Positions 37,113-45,734 of a stretch of DNA of 64,000 bases are shown piece by piece (position 1 is the stretch's first letter; each line of letters begins with the position of its first letter). Source of the DNA: Pirellulaceae bacterium (GTDB taxonomy: Bacteria > Planctomycetota > Planctomycetia > Pirellulales > Pirellulaceae); contig JAQWSU010000006.1 of assembly GCA_029243025.1 (NCBI GenBank), forward strand, positions 473,183 to 537,182, written 5' to 3'. The notes beneath the pieces were generated by a model. It did no database searches and had not been told where the DNA came from. It saw only the letters and a program-made list of their open reading frames with translations. The position numbers were made by a program, and so were the translations under genes.

Positions 37113-37355
37113 TTATTCCTCTCAATCGCAGATAAGACGAGGGCCCTGGAGCCAGTTTGAAATAACATGGCCGATTACCGGAGTAACCGATCTTTCTGGG
37201 ACCACGGGCTCAATGATCCTACAATCGTGACAATCGACAGAGGCAACGCCGTTTCTGGAGGGAAATCTTCGACTCGTGTAAGAAAAAGTGATTAAGGTGG
37301 CCAACAGATGCTGCTACTGATAGCACCAACCGGCAGCTCGATCACTTTGGAAGAG

Positions 37356-38576
37356 TCAGCTGCTGGCGGCTTGGCCAGTTGGATCGGTCAATCGACCTTC
37401 CGTGAGGCTTTGACCAACACGTACCTTCAAGTCGCCGTCATCGGTGCGGATGCTCACTTCTTTATTGCCGATGGACTCTACCGTGCCTTGCACGGTGCCG
37501 ACACGGATGCGGTCGCCCTTGGACAAACGTAATAACTTGCCTGTGGTGCGAACTTTCAGCCAGATTTCGCGTTTTGCTCCATCGGAAATCGTACCGATCA
37601 AAAAGGCAAACTCTGCCTCGTCGAAGCGAGGTTTTTCAGGCTCCTCATCCTCGGGTTCGGTTTCGGGTGGCGGATCGGCAACGGTCAACAGGAATTCGGT
37701 GGAGTCGCTCAAAGCAGGAGTCCCATCGTCGGTCACTTTGACGCGCAGGGTGAAGTCGCCGTTTTCTTCGGGCCGCCACCGAATGGTTCCCGACTCGGAG
37801 TCGATCTCCATTCCTTCCGGGAAATCGCCTTCTAACTCGTAGGTCAAATGATCACGTTCATCTTCATCGTCCGCTTCGACTCTCAAGGAAAAACGATCGC
37901 CACGATAAGTATTCGCGTCTCGGATTCTATCTAGGCTGGGTGGCAAATTCGCCGGTGCGAAAGCATTGCGATCAAGGATCGCCGTTTGGTAGTCAGCGAT
38001 TGTTAATTCTCCCATTCGGTTCGAAGCCAAGTCGCCGACGATCTCACGTTTGTTTCCCGGGAGAATGATCGCTTCGATAGTCACCGCCATATCAAGTTGG
38101 CGTGAATCAGAATTTGAAATAGGTTTTAGTGAAAAACTCTGAATGCGATGCAGATCGTCGGAGGAGTAGAAGCCGTGCAGAAACTGCACAGTTTGATCAA
38201 GAGAAGCTCGGCCGTCGACTTGAAAGCTTAGGCGAGAAAAGTAACTGCCGCGGATCATCCGGTCGGTGACTCGTACGGAAGGATTTTGCAGGCCCACTTT
38301 GTCAACGACGAGGTCCAACAGCCAGCGTTGGTAAAGTGATCGCGCTTTCTCTTGATCTGCAGGCAGTGATTGCTGTTGCAGTTTTGCAAGATTACGTACT
38401 GCATTCGCCCCGGTGCGGATGATGACGTTCTTGCGATTGATCTCATTTTGCACGGTGGCAAGATTCGCCTTGCGCTTGGCGATGGCTCCGGTCAAGCTGG
38501 TCAGCGTATAGACGCCAACTGTGCCGACCGCCAGCAGTGCGATCGCACCAATGAGTAATCGTTCACGTGATGTCAT
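37356..38576 (-). CDS. GspM/PilO-like protein fused to cadherin-like and GspC/PilP-like domains
   Basis: The 406-residue product has a membrane helix near the N-terminus (RLLIGAIALLAVGTVGVYTLTSL). A periplasmic coiled-coil/ferredoxin-like part of the GspM/PilO type runs to about 195. A dystroglycan/cadherin-like domain follows (PPSLDRIRDANTYRGDRFSLRVEADDEDERD to EFLLTVAD, about 210-310). The C-terminal domain, FLIGTISDGAKREIWLKVRTTGKLLRLSKGDRIRVGTVQGTVESIG, resembles the homology region of GspC and the PilP family, which bind the secretin. Its start overlaps the gspL-like stop. A 243-nt gap separates it from gspD. Confidence 0.72.
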   Translation of the reverse strand: MTSRERLLIGAIALLAVGTVGVYTLTSLTGAIAKRKANLATVQNEINRKNVIIRTGANAVRNLAKLQQQSLPADQEKARSLYQRWLLDLVVDKVGLQNPSVRVTDRMIRGSYFSRLSFQVDGRASLDQTVQFLHGFYSSDDLHRIQSFSLKPISNSDSRQLDMAVTIEAIILPGNKREIVGDLASNRMGELTIADYQTAILDRNAFAPANLPPSLDRIRDANTYRGDRFSLRVEADDEDERDHLTYELEGDFPEGMEIDSESGTIRWRPEENGDFTLRVKVTDDGTPALSDSTEFLLTVADPPPETEPEDEEPEKPRFDEAEFAFLIGTISDGAKREIWLKVRTTGKLLRLSKGDRIRVGTVQGTVESIGNKEVSIRTDDGDLKVRVGQSLTEGRLTDPTGQAASS

Positions 38577-40087
38577 GGTTGCTGTGCTCGGTTGTTGTTG
38601 GTCTGCTGTGGGGTGGTGGTCGGACGTTGATTGGTCGTTGGATTTTTTTTCGATTTCGTCGGACTTGTCTCGACGGTGATGGTTTCCTTGAATCGCCAGG
38701 GGTATTTATCGTCTTGTTCTTCAAAAAGCCCTCCTTCACCGCGTACTCGATGCCGCTCGTCCCGGAGGTTGCGTTCGACGGCGGAGATCGTTTGCTGATT
38801 GTCGACGATTCCTTCCAGGACAATTAAGCCGTTTCCAGAGGGTGAGATGTTAGCGCGAAATTCGCGCACTTTGGCTTGATCGGGTGGCGGTAGTTCCGTC
38901 GATATGTCTCGCATTTCATCAAGCCAATTGACGTCGCCTCGCATCCATTGCTGGACGCTTTTGTACTCGCTGATGCGTGCTTCAGCCGTTTCAACATTTT
39001 TCCGCAGTCCTTGGGAAGTCCGTTGCAGTTCGAGGATTTGTTGATCCAGGCTGGAAAGGTACCACCAGCAGGCGGCGGTAAGCAGCAGTAGTACCGATCC
39101 CACGCCAGCGATTGAGGCGATCGCCATGGGGCGTTTCGACTTTGGCTCTTCTACTTTTCGTGGGTTGAGGAAATCAAGGACGGCCGCACCAGGATCGTTT
39201 TGGTTCACGAGCAGTCCGAGGGCCGCAGTGAATAAGCTCGGGTCCTCGATCGTCAGACTCGGTGATTTGCGATTGATTGTCGGGTCTTCAAATGGATCAA
39301 TCGACGTGACGGTGATTTCCAATCGTTCTTCGAGTTGTTCGCGCGCGGCTTCATGATCCGGACCCGCACCAAAGACAATCACTTGTTCCACTCGGTCACC
39401 GCCCATTTGGTTTTGGGCTGCTACGATCGTGCGGCGAATTTCTCCGGCTAGCAAATTCACTCGACTTGGACCGGTAGGACGTTGAACCGTTCGAATGAAC
39501 GTCGCCACCTTGTCTTTGAGAACGGTGAGTTCCAAACCGGTACCGAATTCATCGACCATCAACTGGATTCGTTCTTGCTTGATCGACGTTTGGTGATTCA
39601 CCAGTGAACCCGCGGCGCACGGTCGCAAGATAATCGATTTGGCTTTAAGCTCAGCCTTTTCGGTAATGGCGCTAAATCGAGCGACTCGATCCTTCGGCAC
39701 CGTCGCAGCGAGGACGGTCATTTCGCCCGGTGCATCGCTAACGCGCAGATAGTCGATCGGCCAGTCCTCTGAGATCTCGGAGAAATCTTGCAGGGCCTGA
39801 AAGCGGACAATTTCGGGGAGTTCTTCTTCGGGGACGGTGGGAAGCGAAAGGAGTCTCAATTCTACGTCCGCGCGACGGATCGTGATCAAGGCCTCTGCTG
39901 CGCGGTACCGATGGTCGGCGACGGACTGTCGGATTGTTTCGGCCAACGCCGCTAAGTTATCCGGACCCTTATCAGTGTCGATGGCAAGGGTCAGTGCATC
40001 TTCAATCGTGATCGATTCACCTTGCAGATTTGCAAAGACGGCTCGGATCTGCTGGTCGTCCCAGTCGAGGGCAACATAACGTGGCAT
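38573..40087 (-). CDS. gspL: GspL-like protein (PilM-like plus PilN-like halves)
   Basis: The 504-residue product begins like an actin-fold PilM/GspL cytoplasmic domain (MPRYVALDWDDQQIRAVFANLQGESI, about 1-310). One membrane helix follows (AIASIAGVGSVLLLLTAACWWYL, about 320-345), then a periplasmic coiled coil and PilN-like ferredoxin domain (LVILEGIVDNQQTISAVERNLRDE), and a Thr/Asn/Gln-rich tail. GspL links the ATPase GspE to the membrane platform. Its 3' end overlaps the GspM-like gene by four bases. gspK ends 52 nt upstream. Confidence 0.85.
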   Translation of the reverse strand: MPRYVALDWDDQQIRAVFANLQGESITIEDALTLAIDTDKGPDNLAALAETIRQSVADHRYRAAEALITIRRADVELRLLSLPTVPEEELPEIVRFQALQDFSEISEDWPIDYLRVSDAPGEMTVLAATVPKDRVARFSAITEKAELKAKSIILRPCAAGSLVNHQTSIKQERIQLMVDEFGTGLELTVLKDKVATFIRTVQRPTGPSRVNLLAGEIRRTIVAAQNQMGGDRVEQVIVFGAGPDHEAAREQLEERLEITVTSIDPFEDPTINRKSPSLTIEDPSLFTAALGLLVNQNDPGAAVLDFLNPRKVEEPKSKRPMAIASIAGVGSVLLLLTAACWWYLSSLDQQILELQRTSQGLRKNVETAEARISEYKSVQQWMRGDVNWLDEMRDISTELPPPDQAKVREFRANISPSGNGLIVLEGIVDNQQTISAVERNLRDERHRVRGEGGLFEEQDDKYPWRFKETITVETSPTKSKKNPTTNQRPTTTPQQTNNNRAQQP

Positions 40088-40139
40088 AGTGGTTCAATCG
40101 TTGGATGTTGAAATAGTTGCTAAAATGGGATCTACATCG

Positions 40140-41849
40140 TCATTCTGAATTCGTCAAATCTACGCCCAAAAGTTCTACCGGATAACCTCGGCCTAAATGG
40201 CTGATATCTCTCCAGAATAATATGCGGGGGGCGGCAGAGGTAGCATCAAAAATTACTTCACTCCGTGATGCGATCTCGCCTTCGTCAAAATATCCGACGA
40301 TTTGGGCCCGGTAGACATCGCCTCCGGCGGTCACATAGGGCATCATTTCCCTCATTTCGTCGAGTGTGATGATTGAGCGGGATAGCAGCCAGGTTTCATG
40401 TTGAAAATCTGGATCAAATTCGCTGTTATCGATATCTCGTTCAGCGATGATGTCGTTGGCGATTGGTGCGGTGACACCGGGAATGGTCGTGAGCACGACA
40501 AACGGAGCGAGATTGATATTCACCCGACCGGGAATAATCGTGTCGGGGACCACGGTGCAATAGTCCATCAGTTTTGGCAAATAGCTGGAATAGGCAAACG
40601 GTTGATCCGGGAAGGGTGATTCCAGGATCACCGGCTCTTCGTCCCCGTCGAGTTCAGCGCGAACTTGCACTCCAATCAAATCTAAGACTTGCGTGATTGG
40701 GACGCGACCGGATTTTGAGAAGTCGAGCGGTTGGTTGCCAGCCGGTTCGGTTTCGACCTCCTCTTCTCCCCGACTCGGGGTTTTGTAGGGGCCGAACTGG
40801 CGGTAGGCGATGATGAAGGTTGCCCATGGTTCGCCGAGCACGGCCGTCAATTCCTCAAACAATAAAGCCAGGTCATCGCCGTTCAAGTCGATACGTGGCA
40901 TCCCATCACTCGAGACGTTTTTCTCCATGCTGTAAAGCGTCAAATAGGAGGACCATCCGCGATCTAACTCGCCGCTTCCATCGTCGTCGATGATCAACAA
41001 TTGTTGTTCCTGGAGGTCGATCAGGCCGTTACGATTTTGGTCACGGCCGAAAAGAAGATCAGGAGTGACGCCGCGAACTAGCAACAGTTCTTCCAACGTT
41101 TCCAACGGACCATTTTTGGGTGCGTAGGGTTGAGGGAGGCTGGAGTAATAATCGATTTCGGCGCCGTATTCACGGCTGTCATCGTCCTCGTCAATCCAAT
41201 CAAGAATTGCGTCAGCGATGTCGACTGTCATGCCGGGCAGTTGCATCAACAGGCCCCGTCCGGACGTGTCAACCTCCTCTTCCTCTTCGCCCGATTCAGA
41301 ATTATTTCCATCATCGTTGCTCTCCCCACCCCCACTGGAATCCCCACTGGGACCGCTTCCACCGCCAGGAGCGCCACCTGCCTCAGCGGCTTCGTCCAGA
41401 CCGCCGGATAAAGCGCCTCCGAGATCCTCACCGAGAAAATCGGGAACTTCCAGATCCAAGGCATTCAGATTGAGGCGACTCGATTCATCCTCGAGTCCGA
41501 ATCGCATGCCACCCCAATATCCATCGGTGGAGAGTTCGGGAGCGAGCACGGCAAACCGTACTCGTCCCTTCGCCTCTGAGTTATCGACGACCAACTGGGC
41601 TTGGAACATTTCTGGGTTGTAGTAGGTTCCGCCCAGGTCCTCGCGAGTTAGTACGTCTTGCTCAAGAAAATAACGGGCATGTGCGACGCCCGAATCGACC
41701 GCTGCGCGAGATTGCAGCTGTTTTCCATGCAGAATAGCACTCTCGTTTTCAGCCAACATGAGGCTTGAAAACGTGTAGGCTGAGAGCGAAAGCATGGCGA
41801 CCACGACTAGGACCATGATCAATGCTAAGCCTTGGCGACGGTTACTCAT
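40140..41849 (-). CDS. gspK: Type II secretion minor pseudopilin GspK
   Basis: The 569-residue product begins with a prepilin signal (RRQGLALIMVLVVVAMLSLSAY). Unlike the other pseudopilins here it lacks Glu at position 5 of the mature protein, as expected of GspK at the pseudopilus tip. It is longer than typical GspK (about 320-340). A low-complexity insert of Gly, Ser and Glu (about residues 155-195) explains part of that. Helix-hairpin-helix-like segments (LLMQLPGMTVDIADAILDWIDEDDD, LETLEELLLVRGVTPDLLFG and VLTTIPGVTAPIANDIIAERD) are the GspK domains. The start overlaps the gspJ stop by one base. Confidence 0.9.
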   Translation of the reverse strand: MSNRRQGLALIMVLVVVAMLSLSAYTFSSLMLAENESAILHGKQLQSRAAVDSGVAHARYFLEQDVLTREDLGGTYYNPEMFQAQLVVDNSEAKGRVRFAVLAPELSTDGYWGGMRFGLEDESSRLNLNALDLEVPDFLGEDLGGALSGGLDEAAEAGGAPGGGSGPSGDSSGGGESNDDGNNSESGEEEEEVDTSGRGLLMQLPGMTVDIADAILDWIDEDDDSREYGAEIDYYSSLPQPYAPKNGPLETLEELLLVRGVTPDLLFGRDQNRNGLIDLQEQQLLIIDDDGSGELDRGWSSYLTLYSMEKNVSSDGMPRIDLNGDDLALLFEELTAVLGEPWATFIIAYRQFGPYKTPSRGEEEVETEPAGNQPLDFSKSGRVPITQVLDLIGVQVRAELDGDEEPVILESPFPDQPFAYSSYLPKLMDYCTVVPDTIIPGRVNINLAPFVVLTTIPGVTAPIANDIIAERDIDNSEFDPDFQHETWLLSRSIITLDEMREMMPYVTAGGDVYRAQIVGYFDEGEIASRSEVIFDATSAAPRILFWRDISHLGRGYPVELLGVDLTNSE

Positions 41850-42844
41850 TACAGACCCCCCATGGCAGCGTCTGACTCCATGTCTTCTGTTTCCCCGGCC
41901 GCGAACTCGGCTAATTCCTCGGGGTCTGAACTGGGAAGATGAACGACGAGTCGGTAGACGTCCTCGGTAGTCAGTTGAGCCATGGTCGACTGCATTTCAA
42001 CCCGTGTTTTGAATTGACGTTTGTCTGCTGGCAGAATGACCAACGTAATTTCAACAGCGACAGGTATACCGCCTCGTTGCTCAGAATCCCATTCGGTCGA
42101 CCACTCGAGTCCATCGAAGTAAGCAAATTGAATCGCGGTGATTTCGGGCGCGAATACATCCATGTTTTGATCGATCAGTGCTCCCAATCCGTTTTCGCTG
42201 GCCCAGCGGCTTTCGGCACGATCGATAATCCGGCGCGCCAGCCCGGTGGAAGGTGCTGCTTCGTCTGTCGCCACCCCAAAGTTTTGCCCCAGATTGCTCC
42301 CCGCAAACTGTTGTGGATCACTGACGGTGAAGTAAGAAATCGTTTTGACATCACCCAATGTGATGATTTCGGATGGGTCGCCGAATTCCGTCAAAAGACT
42401 GTACTCTTCCGGTCGCGGAATACGGCTCACGTCGATTTGCAATTGCGATTCATTTCCAAAGAGGCCGGGGACAGATGCGGCGATACTGCTGGACGAGAGA
42501 TCACTGTCGGCGGTCGAATCCAACTCTTCGTCAGCCTCCATTTCATCAATGGTTTCTTCTCCAGCGAGGAGTGCTTCGGCCCCTTCAAAGGTGTCGCTGA
42601 GTTGTTCGACGGTTGAGAAATCCGCCGGCCGATAGACAACCGTACCGCGTAGATCATCCGCGATCTGTTTGAGTACGGCTCTCGCGATCTGCGCTTCCTC
42701 AATTTGAGTGCGACGAACCGTGAGTTGTCTCAAATGATAGTCGATAGCTGACGCAATCATCGTGGCAATGATCGCGGTTAAGGCGACCGCGAGGACGACT
42801 TCGAGTAAAGTGAAACCTGGCTTGTGTCGAGGGAGGCTCATCAT
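41849..42844 (-). CDS. gspJ: Type II secretion pseudopilin GspJ
   Basis: The 331-residue product has a classic prepilin start (KPGFTLLEVVLAVALTAIIATMIASAI) with G before F and Glu at mature position 5. The body carries an acidic insert (about 85-120: EGAEALLAGEETIDEMEADEEL) and a beta-rich C-terminus (ITAIQFAYFDGLEWSTEWDSEQRGGIPVAVEITLVI). GspJ forms the tip with GspI and GspK. It overlaps gspI by four bases at its start and gspK by one at its end, so the genes are coupled. Confidence 0.9.
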   Translation of the reverse strand: MMSLPRHKPGFTLLEVVLAVALTAIIATMIASAIDYHLRQLTVRRTQIEEAQIARAVLKQIADDLRGTVVYRPADFSTVEQLSDTFEGAEALLAGEETIDEMEADEELDSTADSDLSSSSIAASVPGLFGNESQLQIDVSRIPRPEEYSLLTEFGDPSEIITLGDVKTISYFTVSDPQQFAGSNLGQNFGVATDEAAPSTGLARRIIDRAESRWASENGLGALIDQNMDVFAPEITAIQFAYFDGLEWSTEWDSEQRGGIPVAVEITLVILPADKRQFKTRVEMQSTMAQLTTEDVYRLVVHLPSSDPEELAEFAAGETEDMESDAAMGGL

Positions 42845-43308
42845 AGACCACCTCCAGCTTGGGATTCGCTGTTGCTGGACAAGAAGCTGTTACTCGAGCT
42901 GTCTTCTTCGAGTTCTTCGTCGGTTGGCAGAGGAAGGCTCGGATCACGCATCCATCGAGAAAGCTGGAAGCGAGCCGCGTTGGTGCGTTCTATTTGCCTT
43001 TCGGTGACAACGATGACCTGGATGATGCCGTCTTGCAGGGTCGTTCCCGTGGTGATGGAAACTAGCCAGCCTGGCTCTGTATCGACCGCCATTTGACTGA
43101 TCGATGTGGCGGGAATCGTACCGATGGCGATTTCGGCCATGATCGATTCGGCCAGAATCTGGGCGCGCGTGAGATCACGTGCTTCGGCAGCCGAACGCAA
43201 TCCTAAGCCAATCAGCTGCGATAAGGCGACCATTGCACCGGCTAGGATTGCCATCGCGAGGACAACTTCAACCAATGACAGGCCGATTGATTTTCGCTTG
43301 GAGATCAA
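42841..43308 (-). CDS. gspI: Type II secretion pseudopilin GspI
   Basis: The 155-residue product starts with IGLSLVEVVLAMAILAGAMVALSQL: the prepilin signal with G before L and Glu at mature position 5. A short globular part follows (RAQILAESIMAEIAIG, PGWLVSITTGTTLQDGIIQVIVVTERQ). Length fits GspI. A Ser-rich C-terminal tail ends in Gly-Gly-Gly-Leu. It overlaps gspH by four bases upstream and gspJ by four bases downstream. Confidence 0.9.
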   Translation of the reverse strand: MISKRKSIGLSLVEVVLAMAILAGAMVALSQLIGLGLRSAAEARDLTRAQILAESIMAEIAIGTIPATSISQMAVDTEPGWLVSITTGTTLQDGIIQVIVVTERQIERTNAARFQLSRWMRDPSLPLPTDEELEEDSSSNSFLSSNSESQAGGGL

Positions 43309-44048
43309 GGCGATGTCCTCCGTTCCGAAAAATCGCCCACGGTTTGCACTGTACCCACTCGCGAAATGCCAGTCAGGGCGCGTAGCGAAATGGTGAGGGA
43401 CTTTTGGCGATCGTCTGCCAGTGCAAGTGTTGCGCCGGAGGTGGTGCCATCGGGAAAGAAAAAAATTGGCATGCCCCAGCGGATCTCTCCGCTGACTTGC
43501 TGCGCATCGGCCGTTGCGGAGTAATCTTGCACCACGGGTGCGGCTTCGAAGGACGTCATCTCATAACTTGTACGAGTGTCCATTCGCACGTCCGCTCCCA
43601 TGAAGAAAATGCCCTCGGGTAGCTTTTTGTAATTCGAAGACGTGCCGAAGGGAGAATCGTTCGGGGAGTAAGGGCCACTAGTGTCGCTGGTCTCGGTGGA
43701 CGAATCTGCCAAGAGATTCTCTAACGAGGTTTGCAATGTAGTGACGTATTGATCGGAGTACAACGCGTGTTGAAAGACATGCACTTTTCCACTTTTGATC
43801 GCTTGGTTGCGAGCTTTTGCCCACTCCGTTTGGATTGTCTCGCCGGCCTTGCGAAGGCGCTGGACATCGAATGAGCCACGCATCACCGGCAAGGCGACCG
43901 CCAAAACGGCCACCATGATTGCGATCACCAACAGCACTTCTAGGAGTGTAAAGGCCTTCACCTGACCGCGACCGAATACACCTTTGGCGATCGCGGCAGG
44001 TGTGTCAGCGCGCTGTCTTGCATTATCGAAGGTGAAGGTTGAAATCAT
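43305..44048 (-). CDS. gspH: Type II secretion pseudopilin GspH
   Basis: The 247-residue product has the prepilin motif KAFTLLEVLLVIAIMVAVLAVALP with Glu at mature position 5. The residue before the cut is Ala instead of the usual Gly (K-A-F). The leader before it is unusually long, about 30 residues (RQRADTPAAIAKGVFGRGQV). The C-terminal part (EIRWGMPIFFFPDGTTSGATLALADDRQKSLTISLRALTG) is the GspH beta domain. It starts nine nt after gspG. Confidence 0.85.
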   Translation of the reverse strand: MISTFTFDNARQRADTPAAIAKGVFGRGQVKAFTLLEVLLVIAIMVAVLAVALPVMRGSFDVQRLRKAGETIQTEWAKARNQAIKSGKVHVFQHALYSDQYVTTLQTSLENLLADSSTETSDTSGPYSPNDSPFGTSSNYKKLPEGIFFMGADVRMDTRTSYEMTSFEAAPVVQDYSATADAQQVSGEIRWGMPIFFFPDGTTSGATLALADDRQKSLTISLRALTGISRVGTVQTVGDFSERRTSP

Positions 44049-44057
44049 CAGGATCTG

Positions 44058-44477
44058 CTAGATTTGGTTGCTGATGTCATCTTCCGTGCCGTCGACTCCG
44101 TCGGGTCCGAATGACCAAATGCGATAGAGTTCCGTATTTTCGAGTTGGTATTGGTAGGGATTGTTCCATGGATCGAGGGGGACTTCACGGTCAAGATAAG
44201 GTCCTGTCCAGTTCGTCTGATCGCCAGTTGGGTTTCGGAGGGACTGCAGCCCCTCACTCGTGCTGGGGTACTGCATAATGTTCAGTTCGTACAACTTGAT
44301 CGCATTCTCAAAGATGCCGATTTGCGATCGAGCTGCATCGACGCGGGCTTTCTTTTGAGCACCACGGATAAAGATGCCGGCCATCGAGCCGAGAATCACA
44401 AGAATCACGAGCACCAACAAGACTTCCATCAGGGTAAAGCCTTGGCGACGAGGACGACGACGATGGGAACGAAACAT
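44058..44477 (-). CDS. gspG: Type II secretion major pseudopilin GspG
   Basis: The 139-residue product is the main pseudopilin. It starts MFRSHRRRPRRQGFTLMEVLLVLVILVILGSMAG: a basic leader, G before F at the cut, and Glu at mature position 5. The C-terminal part has the GspG signature PSTSEGLQSLRNP, WTGPYLDREVPLDPWNNPYQY and SFGPDGVDGTEDDI, the calcium-binding loop. The ATG at 44477 has GGAG nine bases upstream; an upstream open stretch is not conserved. It lies 25 nt after gspF. Confidence 0.95.
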   Translation of the reverse strand: MFRSHRRRPRRQGFTLMEVLLVLVILVILGSMAGIFIRGAQKKARVDAARSQIGIFENAIKLYELNIMQYPSTSEGLQSLRNPTGDQTNWTGPYLDREVPLDPWNNPYQYQLENTELYRIWSFGPDGVDGTEDDISNQI

Positions 44478-44502
44478 CAGTTTTACTCCATTTTGTTTTG
44501 AG

Positions 44503-45705
44503 CTAAATGGTTGACGACATTTTGAAGATCGGCAACAGCAGGGCGATAACAACGAGCAGTACGATACCGGCTAGGATTAGCAGCATGACGGGCTCGAGTA
44601 AACGGACAGCCAAGTCCAAACGACGCGATGTTTGTTTTTCGAGGCTGTCGGAAATATCGATTAAAACAGTGTCGAGCGTGTTTGATTCTTCGGCGACGGC
44701 GATCATTTCGACAACGGTGGTGGGAAAGTGTCCTGATGCCGACAAGGGCGTGGCCAACGTATCACCCGCAGAAATGTTTTCGGCCGCATTTTCTACGGCT
44801 TCGGATAGCACGCGATTTCCAGCCGCATCTCGACTGATGTCGAGTGATTTGAGAATGGGAACGCCGTTCATCAACAGCGTGCCCAAAACACGGCAAAATC
44901 GAGCAACAGCAAGACTCAGGAAAATATTACCGAGAACAGGGAGACGGATTTTCCAGGAATCGGCCCAGCGACGCCCAGCGGGCGTTGCCAAGCGGCTGCG
45001 GACGAAAATAACCAGAATTCCGATGCCCAACAGGATCAAGAAGCCCCATCGCTGCATCGTGTCGCTGGTCCACATCAGCCATTCCGTTAGCACGGGGAGT
45101 TGCCCCTCTTCCCGCAGTTGTTCAAAGATCTGGCCAAAGTTGGGAACGAAAAAAATCAGCAGGCCGAACACCACGACCGTTCCGACAACGCCTAAGAACA
45201 TGGGGTAGGCCAAGGCGCCCATTGTTCGACTCTTCAGATCTTCCTGTTGTTCGGTGAATTCGGCGATACGAGCCAGCGAGTCTTCGAGAAAACCACCTTC
45301 GCTGCCCGCCCGAACCATGCTCACCGCCAACTCTCCAAAGACGGTCTCGTGCTGTTTCATCGCCTCTGACAGATTGGCTCCGTCTTCGACTCGATCACGC
45401 ACGTCGTCGAGAACTTCCTGGAGCGTTTGATTAGAGGACTGCTTTTTGATCACTTCCAGTGATCGCAGTAGGGGTACGCCACTTCGTAGGAGTGCAGATA
45501 ACTGGGCGTAAAGGTTTGCCAGTTGTTGCCCTTTGACACGTCGTCGAATTGTCCAGGCTTGTCGCGTTTGACCCGCTTTGATTTGCAAGGGAAAGAGGGA
45601 TCGACCCGAGAGCACGGACACCGCTTCACGTTCGGACCCCGCCGAAATCGTGCCACTGACACGTTTTCCTTGTACATCTCGGGCGACGTAGGCAAAGTCT
45701 GGCAT
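44503..45705 (-). CDS. gspF: Type II secretion inner-membrane platform protein GspF
   Basis: The 400-residue protein shows the two repeated GspF domains (LYAQLSALLRSGVPLLRSLEVIKKQ and FCRVLGTLLMNGVPILKSLDISRDA). Three membrane regions are visible: PMFLGVVGTVVVFGLLIFFVP, FLILLGIGILVIFV and the C-terminal PVMLLILAGIVLLVVIALLLPIF. GspF is the polytopic centre of the platform. It starts 29 nt after gspE. Confidence 0.95.
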   Translation of the reverse strand: MPDFAYVARDVQGKRVSGTISAGSEREAVSVLSGRSLFPLQIKAGQTRQAWTIRRRVKGQQLANLYAQLSALLRSGVPLLRSLEVIKKQSSNQTLQEVLDDVRDRVEDGANLSEAMKQHETVFGELAVSMVRAGSEGGFLEDSLARIAEFTEQQEDLKSRTMGALAYPMFLGVVGTVVVFGLLIFFVPNFGQIFEQLREEGQLPVLTEWLMWTSDTMQRWGFLILLGIGILVIFVRSRLATPAGRRWADSWKIRLPVLGNIFLSLAVARFCRVLGTLLMNGVPILKSLDISRDAAGNRVLSEAVENAAENISAGDTLATPLSASGHFPTTVVEMIAVAEESNTLDTVLIDISDSLEKQTSRRLDLAVRLLEPVMLLILAGIVLLVVIALLLPIFKMSSTI

Positions 45706-45734
45706 AGTTCTAACACCGAATGGATGGATGACAA

